Counted from the stretch's first letter, positions 1 through 6,210 are shown. The stretch: DNA of 8,263 nt from Nanohaloarchaea archaeon PL-Br10_U2g5 (GCA_001564205.1 LKMY01000063.1:1-8263); one strand, 5' to 3'. The notes: generated from the sequence alone by a model not told the origin. Numbers and translations: made by a program.

Positions 1-177
1 AACATGCTGTTCCCGCCCGAAGCGATCGTCTCGTTCCACTCCAAGGTGATGACACTCGAACCCGGAGATCTGTTCAGTACGGGCACACCTGGTGCAGAGC
101 CGATCGAGCCGGGCGATTCGGTGCGCTCAGTCGTCGAGTCGATCGGCACTGTCGACGCGTCTGTCACGCGTCCGTAG
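1..177 (+). CDS. FAH-family hydrolase/isomerase, C-terminal fragment (cut by window edge)
   Basis: This is the last 58 codons of a gene whose start lies before the window; frame 1 is open from base 1 to the TAG at 175-177. The visible peptide has the C-terminal signature of the fumarylacetoacetate hydrolase (FAH) superfamily: a 'TLEPGDLFSTGTPGAEPIEPGD' block split here as TLEPGD, STGTPG and IEPGD, then VVESIGTVDASV before the stop. In this family the LxPGDxxxTGTPxG loop closes the active site, while the metal-binding Glu/Asp residues lie further upstream and cannot be seen. Characterised members are metal-dependent and hydrolyse or isomerise acylpyruvates and catechol-degradation products. 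The substrate cannot be told from the fragment. It converges on the next gene with only 19 bases between stop codons. Confidence 0.88.
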   Translation, partial: NMLFPPEAIVSFHSKVMTLEPGDLFSTGTPGAEPIEPGDSVRSVVESIGTVDASVTRP

Positions 178-196
178 CGGATCTTGTCACCCTCGA

Positions 197-952
197 TCAG
201 TCGCGAATGACACGCGCTTCGCCGTCCTCGACGACCACGTCCAACCCGTTCTCGTGGACGAACGCCGCGGTGTAGTCGGGGACGACTCGCTCGGCTGCGA
301 ACCGCGCGCGCAACAGCGGGACCGCGTCGAGCAGGTCGTCACCGTCGACCATCGACGGAGAGGACTCGACGAACTCTACATCGAGGCCTGCATCTCGCCC
401 GCGCGCCGCGAGCGTCGGCAGACTCGGCGCTTCGAAGGCTCCCTCGAAGTCGATCGGCTCGGTGAACCCCGCGTAGTAGGTCCGCCCCCGGGTGGAGGGG
501 CCGAGCACGACCTCGTTCGTCCGGAGCTTCATCGCCGCGGCATCGATTATCGTCCGCGAGAGCAGCGGTGCGGCGGGCGTGACGACGGCAACGGACCGCG
601 CCCCCTCCTCGCGGAGCAGGTGAGTAACCGTGTTGCCCGCGCGCGCACCGAACGACGATCCGACCTGCCGCTCGAACCGGACGTCGCCGGTGCCGCCGAG
701 GGTGTCGGCGACGAGCGTTCGGAGCTCAGCCTCCGGGCTCGTCTCGGTGCGGTGTTCGGCGGGGAGATCGTCGTCAACCGGGTAGTTGACGAGGAGGTCG
801 GCACCGGAGCGCTCGACCGCGAGCACGGCGTCGCGGAACAGCGCCTCGTACAGTTCGGCGGCCTCGGTAGTCGACAGCGGCGTCGACTCCGCGAGCCCGG
901 TCGCGACGAGCCCCTCGCGGGGCGGCTTCGCTAACACGACGACGACGGTCAT
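197..952 (-). CDS. DUF2064 / GT-A glycosyltransferase-like protein with degenerate motifs
   Basis: A 251-residue protein starting at an ATG (952). The opening VVVVLAKPPREGLVATGLAE (1-21), the helix TTEAAELYEALFRDAV (28-43) and the late ESSPSMVDGDDLLD (196-209) follow the layout of the DUF2064 family, which has a GT-A nucleotide-diphospho-sugar transferase fold. In typical bacterial members the first motif reads G-x-V-K-T-R-L, the second G-S-D-x-P and the third D-G-G-Y-Y. Here they read GLVATGL (14-20), VTPAAP (124-129) and TRGRTYY (154-160), so the usual nucleotide-binding Lys/Arg and metal-binding Asp are absent. No signal peptide or membrane segment is seen. It lies 94 bases downstream of idi on the same strand and may be co-transcribed with it; its own box A is unconvincing (GAGTTGAAG about 28 bases upstream). 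Function is unknown; family assignment is from motif memory, fairly sure. Confidence 0.8.
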   Translation of the reverse strand: MTVVVVLAKPPREGLVATGLAESTPLSTTEAAELYEALFRDAVLAVERSGADLLVNYPVDDDLPAEHRTETSPEAELRTLVADTLGGTGDVRFERQVGSSFGARAGNTVTHLLREEGARSVAVVTPAAPLLSRTIIDAAAMKLRTNEVVLGPSTRGRTYYAGFTEPIDFEGAFEAPSLPTLAARGRDAGLDVEFVESSPSMVDGDDLLDAVPLLRARFAAERVVPDYTAAFVHENGLDVVVEDGEARVIRD

Positions 953-1046
953 ACCGGAACAACTCGTGGGACCGTCTTCAACTCGCCGCTTCGGCGGCGA
1001 TTGGGTTCCCCCGACCGCGCTCGGGAGCGGCAGCGATGTGCCGCGC

Positions 1047-1640
1047 TCAGGAAAAGTCGCGTCGCATCGCGATTTCGAACCACGGGCAGAGTCGAAGCTG
1101 CCGGTATAACGCCGGGTTCTCGTGGAGGTGGTCGTAGTCGGCCCACAGCATGCCGCCGATCTCCTCGTCGTCCGGGTCGAGCGCGGTGTCGTCGAGGGTG
1201 ACCTTCAGCACCGCACAGACCTCCCACTCGACACCCTCGTTCGGGTAGTAGCGCTTGTACTCGAACTTGTCCGTGACGCGGAGGTCATCGTACTGGTCCG
1301 GCGAGATGCCCAACTCTTCTTCTAAGCGCTGTTCTGTCGCGTCTTCCTGTGACTGTCCCTCGACAGGGTGGGAGGCGACGGTGCCGTCCCAGTGGCCGTC
1401 CCACAGTCGCTTTGTCGGGGCGCGCTGGGCCAGCAGGATTCGCCCCTCCGTGTCGAATACGAGACAGGTGAACGCCCGGTGACGGATTCCGTCACCGGTG
1501 TGGGCGTCGAGCCGGTTCACTGTCCCCTGTTCGGTGTCGTCGGGATCGACGGCGATCACGTCCTGCAGCGCGTTCTCGTGGTCCGTGTCGGTCTCGGCCT
1601 CTCCGACGGGGTCGGAGACGGCCGCGTCCTCGGAGCTCAT
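1047..1640 (-). CDS. idi: Isopentenyl-diphosphate delta-isomerase, type I (Nudix fold)
   Basis: This family interconverts isopentenyl and dimethylallyl diphosphate, the C5 units for archaeal membrane lipids and carotenoids, in the cytoplasm. The 197-residue protein shows the type I pattern: QDVIAV (26-31), GTVNRLDAHTGDG (39-51), HRAFTCLVF (54-62), GRILLAQRAPTKRLWDGHWDG (66-86), SHPVEG (90-95), a Nudix-like helix QRLEEELG (104-111), GVEWEVCAVL (136-145) and LCPWFEIAMRRDF (184-196). Metal ligands match E. coli positions: H47, H54, H91, E138 and E140; W187 also matches. The catalytic Cys of the E. coli (VCGHP) and human (CCSHP) enzymes is Ala89 here (VASHP). I chose ATG 1640 over GTG 1658 because a box A (1664-1672) centres 28 bases before 1640. 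It diverges from the AAA+ gene. Family is near certain; activity is less so. Confidence 0.93.
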   Translation of the reverse strand: MSSEDAAVSDPVGEAETDTDHENALQDVIAVDPDDTEQGTVNRLDAHTGDGIRHRAFTCLVFDTEGRILLAQRAPTKRLWDGHWDGTVASHPVEGQSQEDATEQRLEEELGISPDQYDDLRVTDKFEYKRYYPNEGVEWEVCAVLKVTLDDTALDPDDEEIGGMLWADYDHLHENPALYRQLRLCPWFEIAMRRDFS

Positions 1641-1663
1641 GCGAGATAGGTCGAACACCAGGG

Positions 1664-1672
1664 CTAATAAGC
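1664..1672 (-). promoter_or_regulatory. Box A (TATA box) of idi
   Basis: The minus strand reads GCTTATTAG, centred 28 bases before ATG 1640. This predicts transcription starting at or next to the ATG, a leaderless mRNA. It would fall too close to GTG 1658 to serve that start. Confidence 0.7.
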
Positions 1673-1684
1673 GTTCGATACGCC

Positions 1685-1696
1685 GTTGGGCCCAAC
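1685..1696. repeat. Perfect 12-bp palindrome between idi and the AAA+ gene
   Basis: GTTGGGCCCAAC is its own reverse complement. It lies just upstream of the idi box A, centred about 50 bases before the idi start, where a regulator could bind. A 12-bp palindrome is expected about twice by chance in a window this size, so the support is its position only. Confidence 0.35.
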
Positions 1697-1743
1697 CCGT
1701 GTCCCACTGACATCGTGACGCCTTCCGAGGGTCGTCTGACGCG

Positions 1744-1767
1744 CGCGGTTCGACGCGCTTAACCGCG
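1744..1767. promoter_or_regulatory. Inverted repeat spanning the AAA+ gene box A
   Basis: The arms CGCGGTT (1744-1750) and AACCGCG (1761-1767) are exact reverse complements separated by 10 bases, and the right arm overlaps the box A. A protein bound here would block TBP/TFB access, so it is a candidate operator. GC-rich DNA produces such repeats by chance, so this is weak. Confidence 0.3.
1758..1763 (+). promoter_or_regulatory. Box A (TATA box) of the AAA+ ATPase gene
   Basis: CTTAAC is centred about 28 bases before ATG 1789, the usual haloarchaeal spacing for a leaderless transcript, and is the only AT-rich stretch nearby. Confidence 0.6.
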
Positions 1768-1788
1768 TGCCACGGCTACTTCGCGCGG

Positions 1789-3204
1789 ATGAGTGACCCG
1801 GCGCTCGACGTTGTCGAGTTCGTGTTGACGACGCACCTTTACACCGAGAACCGCGACCTCGACGAGAATGACCTGCCGCCGCGCTTCCGGCAGGTGTTCT
1901 GGTCGGACGACGCCACGGACGATGCTCCGGGCGGTGTCGAGCGGCCGCTCAAGGCAACTGGCGCCTTGACCCGTACCGCCACAGGAGTGGAACACCCGTG
2001 GGACGCGATTTCAGACCTGCTTTTCACCCAGCAGACCGAGTTCTCCGGAGAGATATCCTTGACTCAGCCGGCGATGGCGTTAGAGTGGTATCACGACCAC
2101 GCCGACGCTGATCGAATCGGAGCCAATCCGACGATCGTCGCCGCGCTGGAGAACGCGGACGACCTCGACGCTCCCGTGACTCACGAGGAGGCGCGCGCGG
2201 ACACCCGGCCGATACAGGCCGACCGCGTCTGGATCGACGCCCTCCTCGAGGAGTACTTCGACGAGGACGACGACGACGAGATGCTCGATCTCGTCAACGT
2301 GCGCGCGCCAGAAGAGATCGAGATGACGCTCGCTGATCTCGTGCTCACTGGCGATCAGGAGGGAGAGATTCAGAAGATCGTCAAAGCGATCGAACACCGC
2401 GAGTACCTCGCGAGCATCGGGCTCCGTGAGATCGGGAAGCTGCTGTTCGTCGGCCCGCCGGGCACCGGGAAGACCACGGTTTCGCGGGCGCTCGCACACG
2501 AGCTGGGAATCCCGCTCGTGGAGGTGAAGATGTCGATGATCACGAGCCAATACCTCGGCGAGACGGCCAAAAACGTCGAGAAGACGTTCGAGGTCGCCAA
2601 ACGGCTTTCGCCGTGTATCCTCTTTATCGATGAGTTCGACTCGGTCGCGAAGACGCGGCGATCCGACGAGCACGCCGCCCTGAAACGCGCGGTCAACACC
2701 CTGCTCAAATCGATCGACGAGGTCTCGTTGGTGCGTGACGAGGTGCTGCTCATCGGCGCGACGAACCACCCGGACCAGCTCGACGCGGCAGCGTGGCGGC
2801 GCTTCGACGAGATCGTCAACTTCCCCAAACCCGATTGCGACATGCGCGCGGACATCCTCCGCGTCGTTACCCGAGAGATGCAGATCGCCGACTTCGACCC
2901 CGACGAGGTCGCCGACCGGACGAGCGGGCTCACCGGCTCGGACCTCCGGATGGTACTTCGAGAGGCCGTCCTCGGCGCGCTCACCGAAGACCGCATGAAA
3001 ATCACGCAAGCGGACGTGATGGAGGCAGTCGCCGACTTCGAGGAGCGCGACAACCTGAAGAACATGGACATGATCGACGGCGAGGGCGCGGAGGTGCTCG
3101 GCAAGACCGATCCCGCCGGACAGGACCACACCCACGACGACGAGTCACACGATCACGACGGCGCGACCCACGATCACGGCGCACACAGCCACAGTCACGA
3201 TTAA
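1789..3204 (+). CDS. AAA+ ATPase with haloarchaeal N-terminal region and His/Asp-rich tail
   Basis: A 471-residue protein with one AAA module of the classic (CDC48/FtsH-like) type. Walker A is GPPGTGKT (222-229), the pore-loop region SQYLGET (253-259), Walker B ILFIDE (277-282) and sensor 1 GATNHP (323-328, Asn326). The second region of homology carries WRRFDE (336-341) with likely arginine fingers R337/R338, and sensor 2 is GLTGSD (380-385). Residues 1-170 match no domain I recognise and include an acidic stretch EEYFDEDDDDE (154-164), so substrate recognition is probably there. The last 26 residues (446-471) hold nine His and seven Asp, in pairs such as HDH and HSH, suggesting metal binding. 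A single module makes it unlike two-module CDC48. It is predicted to form a soluble hexameric remodeller, target unknown. It has its own promoter and terminator. Confidence 0.93.
   Translation: MSDPALDVVEFVLTTHLYTENRDLDENDLPPRFRQVFWSDDATDDAPGGVERPLKATGALTRTATGVEHPWDAISDLLFTQQTEFSGEISLTQPAMALEWYHDHADADRIGANPTIVAALENADDLDAPVTHEEARADTRPIQADRVWIDALLEEYFDEDDDDEMLDLVNVRAPEEIEMTLADLVLTGDQEGEIQKIVKAIEHREYLASIGLREIGKLLFVGPPGTGKTTVSRALAHELGIPLVEVKMSMITSQYLGETAKNVEKTFEVAKRLSPCILFIDEFDSVAKTRRSDEHAALKRAVNTLLKSIDEVSLVRDEVLLIGATNHPDQLDAAAWRRFDEIVNFPKPDCDMRADILRVVTREMQIADFDPDEVADRTSGLTGSDLRMVLREAVLGALTEDRMKITQADVMEAVADFEERDNLKNMDMIDGEGAEVLGKTDPAGQDHTHDDESHDHDGATHDHGAHSHSHD
3142..3201 (+). repeat. Imperfect repeats encoding the His-rich tail of the AAA+ ATPase
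   Basis: CACGATCACG occurs at 3148-3157 and again at 3169-3178, exactly 21 bases (seven codons) apart and in frame. Further degenerate CACRRYCAC units follow. The tail may have grown by slippage or duplication of a His-Asp-His unit. Confidence 0.55.
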
Positions 3205-3227
3205 CGCCCGAGCGCTGTGCACTCCGC

Positions 3228-3238
3228 TTTTTTTGTTT
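3228..3238 (+). terminator. Poly-T transcription terminator of the AAA+ gene
   Basis: Seven T, one G and three T follow the AAA+ stop codon by about 24 bases in otherwise GC-rich DNA. Archaeal RNA polymerase stops at such U-tracts without needing a hairpin. It works only for the plus strand; the converging methyltransferase gene would see A residues here. Confidence 0.7.
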
Positions 3239-3242
3239 GAGT

Positions 3243-3824
3243 TCACGACTCTCTCCGAACGCCGACGACCGTGTAGCCGAAGCCGCGCTCCGCGATCCGC
3301 GGGTCGAACCCGGCACCGTCGAGGGTCTCCGCGAGCCCGTCGGGTGCGTGGAACCGTGACCCCATCCCGATCGCGTGCTCGCCGACGACGAGCGCGCGGC
3401 CGAGCGGATGCGTCGGGTCGAACTCCCGGATCACGAGCGCACCGCCGGGCGCGATCACCCGTGCGGCCTCACGCAGCGCGGCGTCGTGATCGGGTAGGTG
3501 GTGGAACGCATCCACGATCGTGATCGCGTCGACGCTCGCGTTTCGAAACGGGAGCTGACCGGCGTCACCGGCGACACCGGAGAGTCCGCGAGCGTCGCGG
3601 GCGCGACGAAGCATCCCGAACGAGACGTCGACGACGGTGATATCCGGCCCGGTCAGCGAGACCGCAGCCCGACCGGAGCCACCGCCGACGTCGAGCAGTC
3701 TCTCGATCGGTCGCGTGGCGTGACCGAGTCCGGCCGCCAGCGTCTCCCCCTTCGCCGGCGGCATGATTCGGTCGTACAGCGGAGCCATCCGGTCAAAGAA
3801 TCGAACGTCGCCGACACCATGCAT
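3243..3824 (-). CDS. Class I SAM-dependent methyltransferase (UbiE/Methyltransf_11 type)
   Basis: A 193-residue soluble enzyme that by family transfers a methyl group from S-adenosylmethionine to a small molecule. The N-terminal FFDRMAPLYDRIMPP (9-23) is typical of UbiE-like methyltransferases. SAM-binding motif I is LLDVGGGSGR (43-52), the acidic end of strand 2 is VVDVS (64-68), motif II is GDAGQLPF (86-93), then DAFHHLPD (105-112) and the post-III block LREAARVIAPGGALVIREFDP (117-137, split as LREAARV and PGGALVIREFDP). The acceptor is unknown: quinone, lipid and other acceptors all occur in this family, and no quinone or porphyrin biosynthesis gene is adjacent. ATG 3824 is chosen because a box A lies 26-27 bases upstream. 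It converges on the AAA+ gene and diverges from the acetyltransferase gene. Confidence 0.9.
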   Translation of the reverse strand: MHGVGDVRFFDRMAPLYDRIMPPAKGETLAAGLGHATRPIERLLDVGGGSGRAAVSLTGPDITVVDVSFGMLRRARDARGLSGVAGDAGQLPFRNASVDAITIVDAFHHLPDHDAALREAARVIAPGGALVIREFDPTHPLGRALVVGEHAIGMGSRFHAPDGLAETLDGAGFDPRIAERGFGYTVVGVRRES

Positions 3825-3847
3825 GGTCGCTCTCGGTCGCGGAGCGG

Positions 3848-3853
3848 GTTAAG
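3848..3853 (-). promoter_or_regulatory. Box A (TATA box) of the methyltransferase gene
   Basis: The minus strand reads CTTAAC, centred about 26-27 bases before ATG 3824. It supports that start and a leaderless mRNA. Confidence 0.6.
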
Positions 3854-3908
3854 TGGTCTCGACGCGGTCGCCGGCCCGCGTGCGTCGGACGCCGGTGGCC
3901 TGTGTGCA

Positions 3909-3917
3909 TTTATATAT
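3909..3917 (+). promoter_or_regulatory. Strong box A (TATA box) of the GNAT acetyltransferase gene
   Basis: TTTATATAT is one of the two best TATA boxes in the window and lies 20-28 bases before ATG 3937. It rules out the earlier in-frame start at 3853, which would lie upstream of the promoter. Confidence 0.75.
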
Positions 3918-3936
3918 GGACGGCGTACCACCCGCT

Positions 3937-4551
3937 ATGGAGTACGCGTTCCTCGGCGGAACGGGGACGGGAACGACGCTACGGCTCGATTACCGGGCCT
4001 TCGCGTACGCGGGGAAGTTCGTCGTCGGGAAGCCGGGGAAGGCAGCGCTCAGAACGTCGGACGGCTCGCCTGCGGTTCCGGAGTGGACCCCGGAGCGATC
4101 GTTACCACCGACCGCCGACGAGCGCGACTTCGACGACGACGTGGTTGCGGCCGTTTCTTTTTCGCCGGACCGGAGCGATCCCGACTGCTGTCGGCTCCGA
4201 TACGTCACCGTCCACGCCGCGCGTCGCGGTGAGGGGCTCGGGCCACGGCTCGTCGACCAGACCGTCTCGCGGCTCGCGGAGGACGGGTTCGAACGGGTGC
4301 GGATCGCGGTCAACAACCCGTTCGCCTACGCGGCTCTTTATAAATGTGGCTTCGCGTACACGGGTGACCGGACCGGTCTCGCCGAGTTGGAGCTGGAGCG
4401 GCCGGCGGCCGCTCCCGCATCCTCGGACGACCTGGACGCTCGCTACCGCGCCGGATTACGAGCGTTTCGCGACGCCGCTCGCGACCTCGATCCCGAGGAA
4501 CGACGGTTCATCGCGGAGCGGCTCGATGACAACGGAGACGCCGACAGCTGA
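3937..4551 (+). CDS. GNAT family N-acetyltransferase
   Basis: A 204-residue protein predicted to transfer an acyl group from acetyl-CoA to an amine; the target is unknown. The GNAT core shows strand 4 and motif A LRYVTVHAARRGEGLG (87-102), with the pyrophosphate-binding R/Q-x-x-G-x-G signature at R97-G102 (RGEGLG), helix LVDQTVSRLAEDGFERVRIAV (105-125, given as LVDQTV and GFERVRIAV), then NNPFAYAALYKCGFAYTG (126-143), the usual motif B with Tyr132 and Tyr135 as possible general acids. Residues 1-60 are less conserved in appearance. Residues 156-204 form an extra charged tail, probably helical and ending in acidic residues. The start is set by the TATA box at 3909-3917. It converges on tspO with 14 bases between stops. 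Confidence 0.88.
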   Translation: MEYAFLGGTGTGTTLRLDYRAFAYAGKFVVGKPGKAALRTSDGSPAVPEWTPERSLPPTADERDFDDDVVAAVSFSPDRSDPDCCRLRYVTVHAARRGEGLGPRLVDQTVSRLAEDGFERVRIAVNNPFAYAALYKCGFAYTGDRTGLAELELERPAAAPASSDDLDARYRAGLRAFRDAARDLDPEERRFIAERLDDNGDADS

Positions 4552-4565
4552 CGCGCGCCGTCGGC

Positions 4566-5078
4566 TCAGTTGAGCGCCCAGATACCGTAGTTGAGCGCGG
4601 TCGCGAAACAGACCCACGCGAAGTACGGGACCAAGAGGAGGGCGGCTCGCCGGTCGACGCGCGCGAACGCGGCCGCCGTCGCGACGACAAGCACCGAGAG
4701 CACGCCGAGGACGACGAGTCCCAGATCCGGGCGTTCGAGCCCCCAAAAAACTGGTGACCACGCGACGTTGACGACGAGCTGAACGGCGAACAGTCCGAGC
4801 GCCGTTCGGACCCGACCGGACGACGCCGTGCCGTTCCGTCCGGCCAGGTACACGAGCGCCGCCGCGGCGCCGATCATCGCGTACAGTATCGGCCAGACGA
4901 CGCCGAACGCCCAGTTCGGCGGGTAGTACGAGGGGAGTTCGAGCGCCGCGAACCACGCGCTCTCGGTGGCCGTGAACGGGACGCCGAGCGCGCCGATCAG
5001 GTTGACGGCGACCGCCGCGGCCGCGATGAGGAGGAGGTCTCGACGCTCGGACAAGCGAGCGAGTGACGCGGGTGCCAT
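4566..5078 (-). CDS. tspO: TspO/MBR family tryptophan-rich membrane protein
   Basis: A 170-residue protein with five predicted membrane helices (about 14-34, 56-79, 91-112, 117-139 and 144-166), the full length and layout of the TspO/MBR family. Signature blocks are LPSYYPPNWAFGVVW (48-62), matching the conserved P-P-x-W-x-F-x-x-V-W, then QLVVNVAWSPVFWGL (100-114) and PYFAWVCFATALNYGIWALN (151-170). Bacterial and mitochondrial members bind porphyrins and sterols and are tied to tetrapyrrole levels, oxygen and light responses; in a haloarchaeon the ligand is not established. The box A at 5103-5110 fits ATG 5078 with a leaderless mRNA. It lies 93 bases downstream of the AI-2E gene but has its own promoter. 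Confidence 0.95.
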   Translation of the reverse strand: MAPASLARLSERRDLLLIAAAAVAVNLIGALGVPFTATESAWFAALELPSYYPPNWAFGVVWPILYAMIGAAAALVYLAGRNGTASSGRVRTALGLFAVQLVVNVAWSPVFWGLERPDLGLVVLGVLSVLVVATAAAFARVDRRAALLLVPYFAWVCFATALNYGIWALN

Positions 5079-5102
5079 GCGCGGACGTACGCCGCCAAAC
5101 CG

Positions 5103-5110
5103 CTTAAAAG
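5103..5110 (-). promoter_or_regulatory. Box A (TATA box) of tspO
   Basis: The minus strand reads CTTTTAAG, centred 28 bases before ATG 5078, so tspO has its own promoter despite following the AI-2E gene on the same strand. Confidence 0.7.
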
Positions 5111-5171
5111 GCGTTCACGGTGCTGCAACGGGTGCCATACATGTCCTCGCTTCGGCGTCACTGACCCGTTC

Positions 5172-6188
5172 TTAGATCGCGTCGTACTTCTCGCGGAACG
5201 TCTCCAGCGTCGCAGAGAGCACGCCGATGACGATCGGACCGACGAAGAGCCCGGTGAAGCCGATCGAATAGATCCCGCCGAACACGCCGAGCAGGATGAT
5301 CGCCGGATTGATGTGCGCCTGCTGGTCGATGACGATCGGGCGGGCGTAGTTGTCGACCATCGAGACGACAGCAATGCCGTACACCGCCAGCAGGATCCCG
5401 GCGGTCACCTCGTCGATGATGACGAGGTACATCGCGGCTGGTCCCCAGACGAGGAAGGCCCCGATGAGCGGCAACAGCGCCAGCACGGCCATCACGAACG
5501 TCCAGAAGACGACGTTCGGGATCCCGGCGACCCAGAGGCCAACCCCGGCGATAACTGCCTGTAACAGAGCGACGGAGATGTGACCGATCACGACTCCGCG
5601 GGTCGTCGCGTCTACCTTCTCGAAGAGATCGTCGATGACGTCCGCCGGTAGCGGGATCGTCATTCGCAGCCAGCGCACGAACGAGCGGCCGTCGATCAGC
5701 GTGTAGTAGACGAGGAACGCTGCCAGCGTGAGCCCGAGTGACGCGCGCAGCGCGCCGGAGAGAATGCCGCCGACGCCACCGAACAGCGTGCTCAAAAGGG
5801 TATTCCCCGCCGTTTCGAGCAGCGTCTCGATCTGGACCTCTTGACCGGACAGCTCCGCGAGTCGAGCCTCGATCGCAGCGACGTCGACGTCGCTGTCGCC
5901 CGCTGCGATCGCGGTGAGGTCTTGAATGAACACCAGCGTGATGTACGCCAGCGGGAGGATCACGGCAACGATCGTCGCGAGGATGAGCGTGATCGCCGAG
6001 AGCATTCCGCCGAGCCGTTTCGAGACGCGTTCACGGAGACGACGCGACAGGCGGTGGTGAAACGGAAACAGAATATACGAGAGGATCGCCGCCGCGATCA
6101 CGTACTCGACGAACGGGAGGATGATAAACAGCGTCAGCAGAGAGACCGACGCGATGAGGAAGAGGAGGAACGATTGCCCGCGGTTCAT
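5172..6188 (-). CDS. AI-2E family transporter (PerM/UPF0118 type)
   Basis: A 338-residue inner-membrane protein, the usual size for the AI-2E exporter/PerM family. Hydrophobic segments lie at about 6-24, 27-45, 62-88, 145-164, 200-222, 226-256, 261-279 and 294-325, with a soluble loop at about 95-135 rich in Asp/Glu. Family blocks include LAAFLVYYTLIDGRSFVRWL (155-174), the amphipathic region ahead of GVVIGHISVALLQAVIAGVGL (198-218, given as GVVIGH and LLQAVIAG), ALLPLIGAFLVWGPAA (237-252) and GIYSIGFTGLFVGPIVIGVL (305-324). Members export the quorum signal AI-2 or act as Na+/H+ antiporters; halophile relatives make the second role plausible, but the sequence does not decide. ATG 6188 is fixed by the TATA box at 6211-6220, which excludes the longer reading frame from 6260. 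Confidence 0.92.
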   Translation of the reverse strand: MNRGQSFLLFLIASVSLLTLFIILPFVEYVIAAAILSYILFPFHHRLSRRLRERVSKRLGGMLSAITLILATIVAVILPLAYITLVFIQDLTAIAAGDSDVDVAAIEARLAELSGQEVQIETLLETAGNTLLSTLFGGVGGILSGALRASLGLTLAAFLVYYTLIDGRSFVRWLRMTIPLPADVIDDLFEKVDATTRGVVIGHISVALLQAVIAGVGLWVAGIPNVVFWTFVMAVLALLPLIGAFLVWGPAAMYLVIIDEVTAGILLAVYGIAVVSMVDNYARPIVIDQQAHINPAIILLGVFGGIYSIGFTGLFVGPIVIGVLSATLETFREKYDAI

Positions 6189-6210
6189 ACTGGTCGGTGT
6201 CGCCGACGGT

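Noticed and set aside
92..934. A 280-codon plus-strand open frame over the DUF2064 gene
   Set aside because: It is Arg-rich, unlike the acidic proteins of this genome, overlaps the FAH gene end and runs antisense to a recognisable family.
1641..1658. GTG 1658 as the start of idi (six extra residues)
   Set aside because: The box A at 1664-1672 would lie only 6-14 bases before it, too close for transcription to include it.
2080..3135. A 351-codon open frame on the minus strand inside the AAA+ gene
   Set aside because: It is a shadow: GC-rich third positions keep antisense frames open. The plus strand encodes all AAA+ motifs, and the antisense protein has no recognisable family pattern and no promoter.
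3498..4232. A 244-codon plus-strand open frame bridging the methyltransferase and GNAT genes
   Set aside because: It runs antisense to the methyltransferase, crosses two promoters, and is rich in Arg with no domain.
5115..5138. Seven-codon minus-strand mini-ORF (MAPVAAP) whose first ten bases repeat the tspO start
   Set aside because: ATGGCACCCG at 5138-5129 copies 5078-5069, but it lies upstream of the tspO box A and so is outside the predicted transcript. Probably a small chance duplication.
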